Assembly (NCBI GenBank): GCA_017307275.1
Contig: JAFKFK010000014.1
Coordinates: 62,001 to 126,000, forward strand
Source: Alphaproteobacteria bacterium
Lineage (GTDB): Bacteria > Pseudomonadota > Alphaproteobacteria > Reyranellales > Reyranellaceae
Reading direction: 5' to 3'
Length of the DNA stretch: 64,000 nucleotides
In this document: piece by piece, positions 34,895-42,429 of the stretch
Numbering within the stretch: the stretch's first letter is position 1
Layout: every line of letters starts with the position of its first letter
Position numbers and translations under genes: made by a program
The notes under the pieces: generated by a model
What the model was told of the DNA's origin: nothing
Databases searched by the model: none
Seen by the model: only the letters and a program-made list of their open reading frames with translations

Positions 34895-35905
34895 ATGCGG
34901 GCGATGATTTGCCGCCAATGGGGCGGCCCCGAAGATTTGCGTCTGGAAGAGGTCAAGTCGCAGCCGCTCAAGGCGGGCCAGGTCCGGATCAAGATCCAGG
35001 CCGCTGGCGTCAGTTTCGCCACGACGCTGGTCATTGCCGGCAAGTATCAGCGCAGGCCGCCCTTCCCCTTCGCACCAGGCACCGAGGCCGCGGGCATCGT
35101 CACCGAGGTCGATCCCGCGTGCCGGCGCGTGAAGGTGGGCGACGAGGTCGTGGCCGTCCTCGACTGGGGTGGATTGGCCGAGGAAACGGTCGCGCACGAG
35201 GTCAACGTCTTTCCCAAGCCGAAGAATTTAAGCTTCGTCGAGGCGATCCAGCTTGCCATCTCCTATCCGACCTCGGCCGGCGCCCTGACCTGGCCCGAGG
35301 CGCTCGACGTACGCAGCGGCCACACGCTGCTGGTGCATGCCGCCGCGGGCGGCGTCGGCATGGCGGCCGTCGAGATCGGCAAGATCCTGGGTGCGACGGT
35401 CATCGCCACGGCCGGCGGTTCGCGCAAGACCGAGTTCGCCAAAGCGCATGGCGCCGATCATGTGATCGACTACAGCGCCACCGACTTCCGTGAGGAAGTG
35501 CTGAAGCTCACCGGCGGTCGTGGCGTCGACCGCGTCTACGATCCGGTTGGCGGCGATGTCTTCACCCAGTCCCTGCGGTGCATGGCGGTCGGCGGCCGTA
35601 TCTGCCCCATCGGTTTCGCCAGCGGCACGATCCCGCAGGTTCCCGCCAACATCCTGCTGGTGAAGACCATCGCCGTGACGGGCTTCAACTACGGCTACTA
35701 TGTCGGCTGGAGCCCGCACGATGCACGTTTCGAGGAAGCGGACCGCACCTTCGCGCTGATGGAGCGCATTCGCGGCTGGTGCGAGCAGGGTCTTTGCCGC
35801 CCGCACGTCGACCGGACGTACCAGCTCGGCGAGGCCCCAAAGGCAATGCAGGCGCTCCTGGAACGCTCGGTAACGGGCCGCGTGGCCGTCGTCATGGGAG
35901 CCTGA
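34895..35905 (+). CDS. NADPH:quinone oxidoreductase-like MDR enzyme
   Basis: A 336-residue medium-chain dehydrogenase of the zinc-free quinone-oxidoreductase branch: GTEAAGIVTEV in the catalytic domain and NADPH-binding AAAGGVGMAAVEIGKILGATVIATAGG in the Rossmann domain, with DRVYDPVGGDVF. It reduces quinones or enones with NADPH. AAAGGAG precedes the ATG and the gene lies nine bases after the P450 stop, so it may process the P450 product. Confidence 0.87.
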   Translation: MRAMICRQWGGPEDLRLEEVKSQPLKAGQVRIKIQAAGVSFATTLVIAGKYQRRPPFPFAPGTEAAGIVTEVDPACRRVKVGDEVVAVLDWGGLAEETVAHEVNVFPKPKNLSFVEAIQLAISYPTSAGALTWPEALDVRSGHTLLVHAAAGGVGMAAVEIGKILGATVIATAGGSRKTEFAKAHGADHVIDYSATDFREEVLKLTGGRGVDRVYDPVGGDVFTQSLRCMAVGGRICPIGFASGTIPQVPANILLVKTIAVTGFNYGYYVGWSPHDARFEEADRTFALMERIRGWCEQGLCRPHVDRTYQLGEAPKAMQALLERSVTGRVAVVMGA

Positions 35906-36017
35906 CACGAGGGCCTGAAACCAGAGCGACGACGAGATCCGAAAATCGCGAGCGCTCTCGTCACGCGCGTGGGAGGGTGTCGTTACAGAATCATCCCTCC
36001 TGTTCGAGAGGCTCGCG

Positions 36018-36419
36018 ATGACCCTGCTGCTCAATATCGATGTGCCCGATGTCGAGTCGGGCGTGCGTTTCTATACGGCGGCCTTCGGTCTGAAGGTCGG
36101 CCGGCGATTCGGGGCTGACTTCATCGAGCTTCTTGGATGGCCCGCGACGGTTTACCTCCTGACGAAGAAGGCCGGCACTGTCGGCGCCGGCGGCGATCTG
36201 CGCCGCTATGAGCGGCACTGGACACCGGTTCATGCCGACATCGTCGTGGACGATGTGGATGCGGCCGTCGAGCGGGCGGTGGGTGCCGGCGCGAAGCTCG
36301 AAGCTCCAGCCAAGGATACTCCATACGGAAGGATCGCCATGCTCGCCGATCCGTTCGGCCACGGCTTCTGCCTGCTCCAGTTCAGCGAGCGAGGCTACGA
36401 CGCGTTGCTCACAAGCTGA
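36018..36419 (+). CDS. VOC family (glyoxalase-like) protein
   Basis: A 133-residue single VOC domain pair: LLLNIDVPDVESGVRFYTAAFGLKVGRRF at the start and ADIVVDDVDAAVERAVGAGAKLEAPAKDTPYGRIAMLADPFGHGFCLLQF later, the pattern of bleomycin-resistance/glyoxalase-like proteins. Substrate unknown. GAGAGG precedes the ATG. The 3' end overlaps the convergent AMDase-like gene by 11 bases. Confidence 0.82.
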   Translation: MTLLLNIDVPDVESGVRFYTAAFGLKVGRRFGADFIELLGWPATVYLLTKKAGTVGAGGDLRRYERHWTPVHADIVVDDVDAAVERAVGAGAKLEAPAKDTPYGRIAMLADPFGHGFCLLQFSERGYDALLTS

Positions 36420-37194
36420 GCAGGTTTCCGTAGTTGGCGATCTTGGTGTGAACGCCGGCGGATCGCAGGCATCGCCAGAGACTCGCCTGATTGGCTGAAA
36501 TCACCGGCCGGCCCAGATCCTGTTCGAGCGCGTCCAGGATGGCGACGCAGCGGAAGCCTGTGCCGGCGATCAGGATGCCGTCTGCGTTCGACGGACAACC
36601 GGCCCGGATCTGCGCGTAGAGCGGCTCGACCTCCTGCTCGAAGCCCATGCCGTGGCCGTAAAGCTCCGATGGCGGCAGGTCCCGCCACTTCCGGCCCGGG
36701 TCGTAGCGAAGATGCCCGGCCGGTTCGAATCCATGATCGGCGTAGTAGCGAACGCCTGCAGCCACCAGTTCGTCGTTGAACCAGGGCGGCAGGACCAGGA
36801 ACGGCCGCTTCACTCTGGAAGCCTTGAGGGCAGCCTGCGTGTCCAGACCGTTCGTGGTGACGAACACGCCGGAACCTACCAGGCCGGAGAGACTGGCGAC
36901 GGTGGCCTCGTCCCAACCCTTGCCGCCCAGGATGCTGCTCGAACTATGCCCGACCGTAACCGCCGAAAGCCGCATCGCCGCGAACTGCCGGCAGCCCCGG
37001 CTCAGGTCTTCCTCGAGGTCGACGGCTTTGCGGTCCTCTCGCCAACGCGCCCAAGGGGCACGCGCCGTTACACGAGCCGCGTGCACCGACACGCCGGGTG
37101 GGGCCATCGCCCACCATTCGGCTTCGGGAATGGCCTCGTTGCCGACGATGAACACGCCGATGCGGGCTCGCCAGCCCCAATTGTCATTAGCCAC
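36409..37194 (-). CDS. maleate isomerase/arylmalonate decarboxylase-like protein lacking the usual cysteines
   Basis: A 261-residue protein with the layout of the Asp/Glu racemase superfamily branch that includes maleate isomerase and arylmalonate decarboxylase (RIGVFIVGNEAIPEAEWWAM; NADGILIAGTGFRC). The two catalytic cysteine positions expected near VGHSSSS and IAGTGF are His and Gly here, although other Cys occur nearby. Either the chemistry differs or a displaced Cys (GFRC) serves. GTG start at 37194, 30 bases after a small secreted-protein gene on the same strand. Confidence 0.6.
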   Translation of the reverse strand: MANDNWGWRARIGVFIVGNEAIPEAEWWAMAPPGVSVHAARVTARAPWARWREDRKAVDLEEDLSRGCRQFAAMRLSAVTVGHSSSSILGGKGWDEATVASLSGLVGSGVFVTTNGLDTQAALKASRVKRPFLVLPPWFNDELVAAGVRYYADHGFEPAGHLRYDPGRKWRDLPPSELYGHGMGFEQEVEPLYAQIRAGCPSNADGILIAGTGFRCVAILDALEQDLGRPVISANQASLWRCLRSAGVHTKIANYGNLLSL

Positions 37195-37224
37195 GGAACG
37201 AAAGCCTTCGAGGAGGAGTGACGA

Positions 37225-37593
37225 CTACTTCTTGGTCAGCGGGCCTTCGAACTTGCAGTAGCCGTCGAGCTTGATCTTGGAGTCGCCGTCCTTGATCTGG
37301 CCGATAACGTCCATCATGCCGCCGCCGCCGACCATCGCCGCAGTCTTGATGGCGCCGTTCTTGCCGAGCGTCGTCTCGAACGACCGTTCCGGCCGGCCTT
37401 CCTGCTGGAACTTGCCTTTGACGCTGTCGCCATCGACGGTGACATTGATCGTCATTTTGTAGGTCGGACACTTCGAGCTGCCGGGTACGTTCACGCCGAC
37501 GCCGGTCCAAGTGTACTGAGCCGGCTCGGCCTGGGCGGCGCCGGCCACCAGAAGAAGCGCTACGGTTCCTGCAATTACCCTGAGCATCGTCAT
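37225..37593 (-). CDS. small exported protein, unknown function
   Basis: A 122-residue protein with a clear signal peptide (MTMLRVIAGTVALLLVAGAAQA, cleavage before EPAQ). The mature part of about 100 residues is predicted beta-rich with two Cys (SSKCPTYK and GYCKFEG) that could form a disulfide. I do not recognise the family. It is six bases after the alpha/beta hydrolase gene in the crotonase-LLM-hydrolase run. Confidence 0.65.
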   Translation of the reverse strand: MTMLRVIAGTVALLLVAGAAQAEPAQYTWTGVGVNVPGSSKCPTYKMTINVTVDGDSVKGKFQQEGRPERSFETTLGKNGAIKTAAMVGGGGMMDVIGQIKDGDSKIKLDGYCKFEGPLTKK

Positions 37594-37599
37594 CTCCGG

Positions 37600-38382
37600 C
37601 TAGAAAAATTCCCTGATGGCCTTGAGCACGACCGCGGGTCGTTCTTGTCCGACGGCGTGGCCTGCCTTGGCAATCCTAACCAATCTCGATTTGGAAATCG
37701 CCCTTTTGAAGGCATCACCATAGACCGGCGGGATCAGGACGTCCTCCCTCCCCCAGACGATCAGGGTCTTGGCGGTAATGCGATAGAGCCTCTGGGCGAG
37801 ACCGCGGTCGGGGATCGGGAACAGGATCTTGCCCGCCATGCCGAGCCGCCGGGCGTTCATGACCAGGAATTCCTTGAGGAACTCCGGATCCTCCATGTTG
37901 ACGCCCGATGTCAGCAGTTTCTGGCCCGCCTCTCTGTCATGAAACAGCAATCCCGGCAGTTCGTAGGGCAGCTTGGAGAAGATGTCCGCGATCGGGTGAT
38001 CGTCGAGCCAGAGGCCGGCAGGTGCCAGCAGGCAGAGCTTGGCGATTTCCGTATGGGCAATCGCCGCCATTTCCGCCGCGATCATGCCACCCATCGAATG
38101 GCCGACCACGATCGGCTTCTTGAGCTTGAGCGCCTCCAGCACATCGAGGGCGTGCAGGGTGACGTCGAGCATGTCACGCACCCCGTCTTCGCCCGTCGAT
38201 TGGCCGTAGCCCGGCAGCAACGGCGCCACGACGCGATATTTGCTCGCGAGAGCGGCGAGAAGCGGATCGTTCGGCATATGGCCGCCTGCGCCGTGGAGAT
38301 AGAGCAGATCCTTGCCTTTACCGGCCTCGACGACCTGGAGACGCGCACCCGAAGGTTTGAGCGTGAGAAAACGCGACTTCAT
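37600..38382 (-). CDS. alpha/beta hydrolase
   Basis: A 260-residue hydrolase: oxyanion HGAGGHMPND, nucleophile GHSMGGMIAAE, Asp in GREDVLIPP and His in AGHAVGQERP. It resembles C-C-bond or ester hydrolases of catabolic operons. The ATG at 38382 overlaps the stop of the LLM flavoenzyme gene (38379), so the two are coupled; the open frame upstream of it is a shadow. Confidence 0.85.
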   Translation of the reverse strand: MKSRFLTLKPSGARLQVVEAGKGKDLLYLHGAGGHMPNDPLLAALASKYRVVAPLLPGYGQSTGEDGVRDMLDVTLHALDVLEALKLKKPIVVGHSMGGMIAAEMAAIAHTEIAKLCLLAPAGLWLDDHPIADIFSKLPYELPGLLFHDREAGQKLLTSGVNMEDPEFLKEFLVMNARRLGMAGKILFPIPDRGLAQRLYRITAKTLIVWGREDVLIPPVYGDAFKRAISKSRLVRIAKAGHAVGQERPAVVLKAIREFF

Positions 38383-39614
38383 TCGGCAGCCACCTTCAGC
38401 GAAACGCGCTCGTTCATGGGATGGACCCAGAAGCGGTCGTCGTGGTTGTTCCAGTCCGGCCACAGGTTGCGCAGGTGCGGCATCACCTTCTCGGCGAACA
38501 GCTTCGTGGAATGCCGAACCTTGTCGTCGGGCATGTCGCCGATATGCATCAGGCAGAAGACATTGCCGACGCGCAGGCTCTTGATCAGCTCTTCCATCTG
38601 CTGGCGCACTGTCTCGGGTGAGCCGGCGATGATGTAGCGGCCGTCGACCAGATCCTTCCAGGTCATGTTGGGATAATCGCGCGCCGCAGCCTGCGTGAAC
38701 TGCGACAGGGCGCCGGTCTGGATGGTCTTGATGGTGCGATAGCCCGGCGCATCGGCGAAGCCCGGATAGACGTGCAGGCAGCGATTGTAGAAATAGTTCA
38801 CGTGCGGGCCGTAGAGCCGCTCCGCCTCGGCGTCTGTATCGGCGACGCAGATCACCTGGGCGAAGCCTGCGCGATAGGGCGATTCGTCGGTTTTCCGCTC
38901 CGCTACCCGCTTCCAGTACCCTTCCATCAGCAGCTTGGCGCGCAGATAGCCCGAGTAGCTCAGGTAGGAATACGAGTAGGTGTTATCGAGACAGAAATCG
39001 TACGTCTCCACCGAACCGCCGCCGGGAATGAAGATCGGCGGCGCCGGACGCTGGATGGGCTTGGGCCAGCAATTGACGTAGCGCAGCTTGGTGTAGCGGC
39101 CGTTGAAGGCGAACGGCTCATCGGCCGCCCAGGCCTTGCGAATGAGATCGTGCGCTTCGGCATACTTCTCGCGGGTCAGCGCGGGGATCGTCCCGTAGGC
39201 GTAGTTGGTGTCCATCGACGTACCGACCGGAAAGCCGGCGACAAGGCGGCCACCCGATAGCACGTCGAGCATCGCAAACTCCTCCGCCACGCGCAGCGGC
39301 GGATTGTAGAGCGCGATCGAATTGCCGAGTACCACCAGCGCCGCCTTCGACGTGCGGCGCGTCAACGTGGCCGCCATGATGTTGGGCGACGGCATCAGCC
39401 CATAGGCATTGGCGTGATGCTCGTTCACGCCGATGCCGTCGAAGCCCACGCTCTCGGCGAATTCGAGCTGGTCGAGATACTGATGATAGATGCCGTGGCC
39501 GCGCTCGGGCTCGTACATCTTGCTCGGCAGATCGACCCAGACCGACCGGTGTTTCTCCCGGAAGTCGTCCGGCATGTGCGGCCAGGGCATCAAATGGAAC
39601 CAGGTAAACTTCAT
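38379..39614 (-). CDS. LLM class flavin-dependent oxidoreductase
   Basis: A 411-residue luciferase-like monooxygenase: VGFDGIGVNEHHANAYGLMPSPNIMAATLTRRT near the N-terminus, GNSIALYNPPLRVAEEFAMLDVLSGGRLVAGFPVGTSMD, and a C-terminal GSPETVRQQMEEL. Family members oxidise substrates with reduced FMN supplied by a separate reductase, not seen nearby. Located between a crotonase and a hydrolase in a same-strand run, it is probably part of one degradation pathway. ATG at 39614. Confidence 0.87.
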   Translation of the reverse strand: MKFTWFHLMPWPHMPDDFREKHRSVWVDLPSKMYEPERGHGIYHQYLDQLEFAESVGFDGIGVNEHHANAYGLMPSPNIMAATLTRRTSKAALVVLGNSIALYNPPLRVAEEFAMLDVLSGGRLVAGFPVGTSMDTNYAYGTIPALTREKYAEAHDLIRKAWAADEPFAFNGRYTKLRYVNCWPKPIQRPAPPIFIPGGGSVETYDFCLDNTYSYSYLSYSGYLRAKLLMEGYWKRVAERKTDESPYRAGFAQVICVADTDAEAERLYGPHVNYFYNRCLHVYPGFADAPGYRTIKTIQTGALSQFTQAAARDYPNMTWKDLVDGRYIIAGSPETVRQQMEELIKSLRVGNVFCLMHIGDMPDDKVRHSTKLFAEKVMPHLRNLWPDWNNHDDRFWVHPMNERVSLKVAAE

Positions 39615-39616
39615 GG

Positions 39617-40447
39617 TCAGCGCCCCTTGAACTGTGGTTCGCGCTTTTCGAGGAAAGCCTTGATGCCCTCCTTCATGTCCTCCGTCTGCATCAACGGCAG
39701 GAGCTGCAGGAAGACATGATGAACGTGCTCGTTGAAGGGTTCGTTCCAGGCCATGCGCATCATGCGCTTCGCGGCCTGGATCGCGAGCGGTGCATTGGCC
39801 GCAATCTCCAGGGCCAGCCCGCGCGCCGCACCCATGACATCCGCATCGGGCACGACCTTGTTCACCAGGCCGATCTCCAGAGATTGGTCGGCACTCAATG
39901 TGCGGCCGGTGAAGATCAGTTCGGAGGCCTTCGCCCATCCCAGCATGCGCGGCAGGTACCAGGTGCCGCCCGATTCCGGCAGGACGCCGCGTTTGGCATA
40001 GGATGCCGCGAGCTTGGCCGATTGAGCCATCACCCGGATGTCCGCGCCCAGCGCCAGATCGAGGCCGTAGCCGGCCGCCGATCCGTTCAACGCGGCGATC
40101 ACGGGCTTGTCCATGGCGTGCAGGACCGGTGGCGGCGTATTGCGCAGGTCGATGTTGGTCGGCGTGGCGCCCGAGCCGACGCTCAGATTATCGGTGCCCT
40201 TGCTCTGCGCCTCGAGATTCAGGCCGGCGCAGAACGCGCGGCCGGTGCCGGTCAGAATGACGACACGGACGGCACGGTCCTCGTTGGCCTTCACCAGAGC
40301 ATCGGTGAGCTGCTTCAGCATCGGCCCGGAAATCGTATTCATGCGCTGCGGCGCATTGAGCGTGATCGTGGCAATGGCGTCGTCGACGCCGTAGAGCAGT
40401 TCCTCCGGCATTACCGAAGTTGTGGGCTGGGCCGCAAACTGGCTCAT
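39617..40447 (-). CDS. enoyl-CoA hydratase/isomerase family protein (PaaG-like)
   Basis: A 276-residue crotonase. GTGRAFCAGLNLEAQ and LNGSAAGYGLDLALGADIRVM form the oxyanion region, and AKRGVLPESGGTWYLPRMLGWAKASEL follows. The second-site arrangement (Asp at the first catalytic position, no PE at the second) resembles PaaG-type isomerases rather than hydratases. It heads the minus-strand operon with the LLM flavoenzyme two bases downstream. Confidence 0.85.
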   Translation of the reverse strand: MSQFAAQPTTSVMPEELLYGVDDAIATITLNAPQRMNTISGPMLKQLTDALVKANEDRAVRVVILTGTGRAFCAGLNLEAQSKGTDNLSVGSGATPTNIDLRNTPPPVLHAMDKPVIAALNGSAAGYGLDLALGADIRVMAQSAKLAASYAKRGVLPESGGTWYLPRMLGWAKASELIFTGRTLSADQSLEIGLVNKVVPDADVMGAARGLALEIAANAPLAIQAAKRMMRMAWNEPFNEHVHHVFLQLLPLMQTEDMKEGIKAFLEKREPQFKGR

Positions 40448-40501
40448 GTTTCCTCCATCCGTCGAATGCCGCTATGGTGACGCAGGAGATTTGAACGCGC
40501 C

Positions 40502-41545
40502 ATGCAAAACCGTTTCATCGACCTTTACAGCGACACGAAGACCAAGCCATCGGCCGGCATGCGAAAGGCCATGGCCGACGCGGAGGTCGGCGACGAGCAG
40601 AAGCTGGAAGACCCCACCGTCAACCGGTTGCGCGAGCGCATCTGCGAACTGCTCGGCAAGGAGGATGCGGTCTTCCTGCCGAGTGGCACCATGGCGAACC
40701 AGATCGCCATCCGCGTCCACTGCCGGCCGGGCGACGAAGTCATCACCGACAGGACCGCACACATCATTACGTCCGAGGGCGGCGGTCCGGCCGCCAATGC
40801 CAGCGTGATGATCCGCCCGCTCGACGGTCCCAAGGGCGTATTCACCGGCGAGCAGGTGAAAGCCGCTATCCGGGACCCCAACAGCCGCTACGTCGCGCGC
40901 CAGCGTCTGGTGTCGATCGAGAACACCTCGAATGGTGGATTCGGCACGGTATGGCCGCTCGCGACCATGCAGGGCGTGACCAAGGTGGCGCGCGAAGCGG
41001 GCCTCAGCCTGCACATGGACGGCGCCCGTCTGGCGAACGCCTGCGTGAAGTCGGGCACCAAGGCCCAGGACTATGCCGCCTGTGTGGACTCGCTGTGGCT
41101 CGACTACACCAAGGGGCTGGGTGCGCCGGTGGGCGCCACGCTCGCCGGCTCCAAGGACTTCATCAAGGAGTCGTGGCGCCACAAGCAGATGATGGGCGGC
41201 TCGATGCGCCAGTCCGGCGTGATCGCCGCGGCAGCGCTCTATGCGCTCGATCACAACTGGGATCGCCTCGCCGAGGACCATGACAATGCCCGGTATCTCT
41301 CCGAAGGCATCGCCAACATCAAGGGCCTCGAGATCGAAGTGCCGCGCATGGAGACCAACCTCGTCTTCTTCGAGGTGACCAAGCCCGGCTGGACGGCGGC
41401 GAAGCTGGTCGACGCCTGCAAGGAGCGTGGCGTGGGGATCGGCGCCAACACCGGCACCCGCATCCGCGCCGTCACCCACCTCGACGTCAACCGCGCTGAC
41501 ATCGACACCGCTCTCAAGGTGATCAGCGACGCCCTGGCGGCTTAG
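40502..41545 (+). CDS. threonine aldolase family PLP enzyme
   Basis: A 347-residue fold-type I PLP enzyme of the low-specificity L-threonine aldolase family: DLYSDTKTKPSAGMRKAM N-terminus, FLPSGTMANQIAIRVH, HMDGARLANA with the PLP-pyridine Asp, and PLP Lys204 in DYTKGLGAPVG. It splits L-threonine or allo-threonine to glycine and acetaldehyde, or acts on other beta-hydroxy amino acids. AGGAGA lies upstream. The stop TAG shares its G with the GTG start of the next gene. Confidence 0.87.
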   Translation: MQNRFIDLYSDTKTKPSAGMRKAMADAEVGDEQKLEDPTVNRLRERICELLGKEDAVFLPSGTMANQIAIRVHCRPGDEVITDRTAHIITSEGGGPAANASVMIRPLDGPKGVFTGEQVKAAIRDPNSRYVARQRLVSIENTSNGGFGTVWPLATMQGVTKVAREAGLSLHMDGARLANACVKSGTKAQDYAACVDSLWLDYTKGLGAPVGATLAGSKDFIKESWRHKQMMGGSMRQSGVIAAAALYALDHNWDRLAEDHDNARYLSEGIANIKGLEIEVPRMETNLVFFEVTKPGWTAAKLVDACKERGVGIGANTGTRIRAVTHLDVNRADIDTALKVISDALAA

Positions 41546-42429
41546 TGCGCGTCTTTCTTCTCGGAGCTACGGGAACGATCGGCCAGGCTGTGCTCCGCGC
41601 CCTCATTGCCCGCGGGCATGAGGTCGTGGCGCTGGCCCGCTCCGAAGCCTCCGCCGGGAAGATCGCGCAGCTCGGTGGTGCCGTGGTCCGGGGCGACATC
41701 GGCACTCCCGGGCAATGGTTGCCGGGCTTGCCGGACGTCGACGGCGTGATCCAGATGGCCTGCGACTTCGACAGCGCGATGGGCGAGACGGAGCGACACC
41801 TGCTCGACGGCCTGCTGCCACGGCTCGCTGCCAGCCGTCGAAAGGTGCGCTTCATCTACACGGGCGGATGTTGGCTGTTCGGATCGACCGGCGACAACGT
41901 GGCGACCGAGGACAGCGCTTTATCGCCTCTCCCCGCTTTTGCCTGGATGGTGCCTCACCTGCAGCGTGTTCTTGAGAGCAGAGACATCGACGGCATCGTC
42001 ATCCATCCAGCGATGGTCTATGGCGGCGACGGCGGTGTGTTCCGACGCTTCGAGCAAGATGCCCGCGAATGCCGAGCGATTCGCGTGGTCGGCAGCGAGG
42101 CTGTGCGTTGGCCACTCGTCCATTGCGACGATCTCGCCGACCTCTATGCCCTTGCGCTCGAGCGCGCCGCACCGCAGTCGACCTATCTCGGGGTTGCCAC
42201 GGAAGGCGTTCCCGTCGGCAAGATTGCCCGAGCGGTAGCGCACCGCGTGGGCGTTGCCGTTCCAGTCATCGATATCGTTTCGGAAGATGCTGCAGCCCAA
42301 GAACTCGGCGAATGGGCGCGCGGCTATGTCTGCGACCAGCGTCTGAGCGGCGCCAAAGCCCGGAAGGAACTCGGCTGGGCGCCTATACATCTCGATCCAA
42401 CGCGCGACGTCATGGAGCTTTGCGCATGA
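41545..42429 (+). CDS. NAD(P)-dependent epimerase/reductase family protein
   Basis: A 294-residue extended SDR (atypical, NmrA-like in feel): VFLLGATGTIGQAVLRALIARGHEV at the N-terminus, FIYTGGCWLFG in the middle and VIHPAMVYGGDGG further on. The GTG start overlaps the aldolase stop by one base; its own stop overlaps the next ATG (ATGA), so the three genes are a coupled set. The substrate is unknown. Confidence 0.8.
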   Translation: MRVFLLGATGTIGQAVLRALIARGHEVVALARSEASAGKIAQLGGAVVRGDIGTPGQWLPGLPDVDGVIQMACDFDSAMGETERHLLDGLLPRLAASRRKVRFIYTGGCWLFGSTGDNVATEDSALSPLPAFAWMVPHLQRVLESRDIDGIVIHPAMVYGGDGGVFRRFEQDARECRAIRVVGSEAVRWPLVHCDDLADLYALALERAAPQSTYLGVATEGVPVGKIARAVAHRVGVAVPVIDIVSEDAAAQELGEWARGYVCDQRLSGAKARKELGWAPIHLDPTRDVMELCA

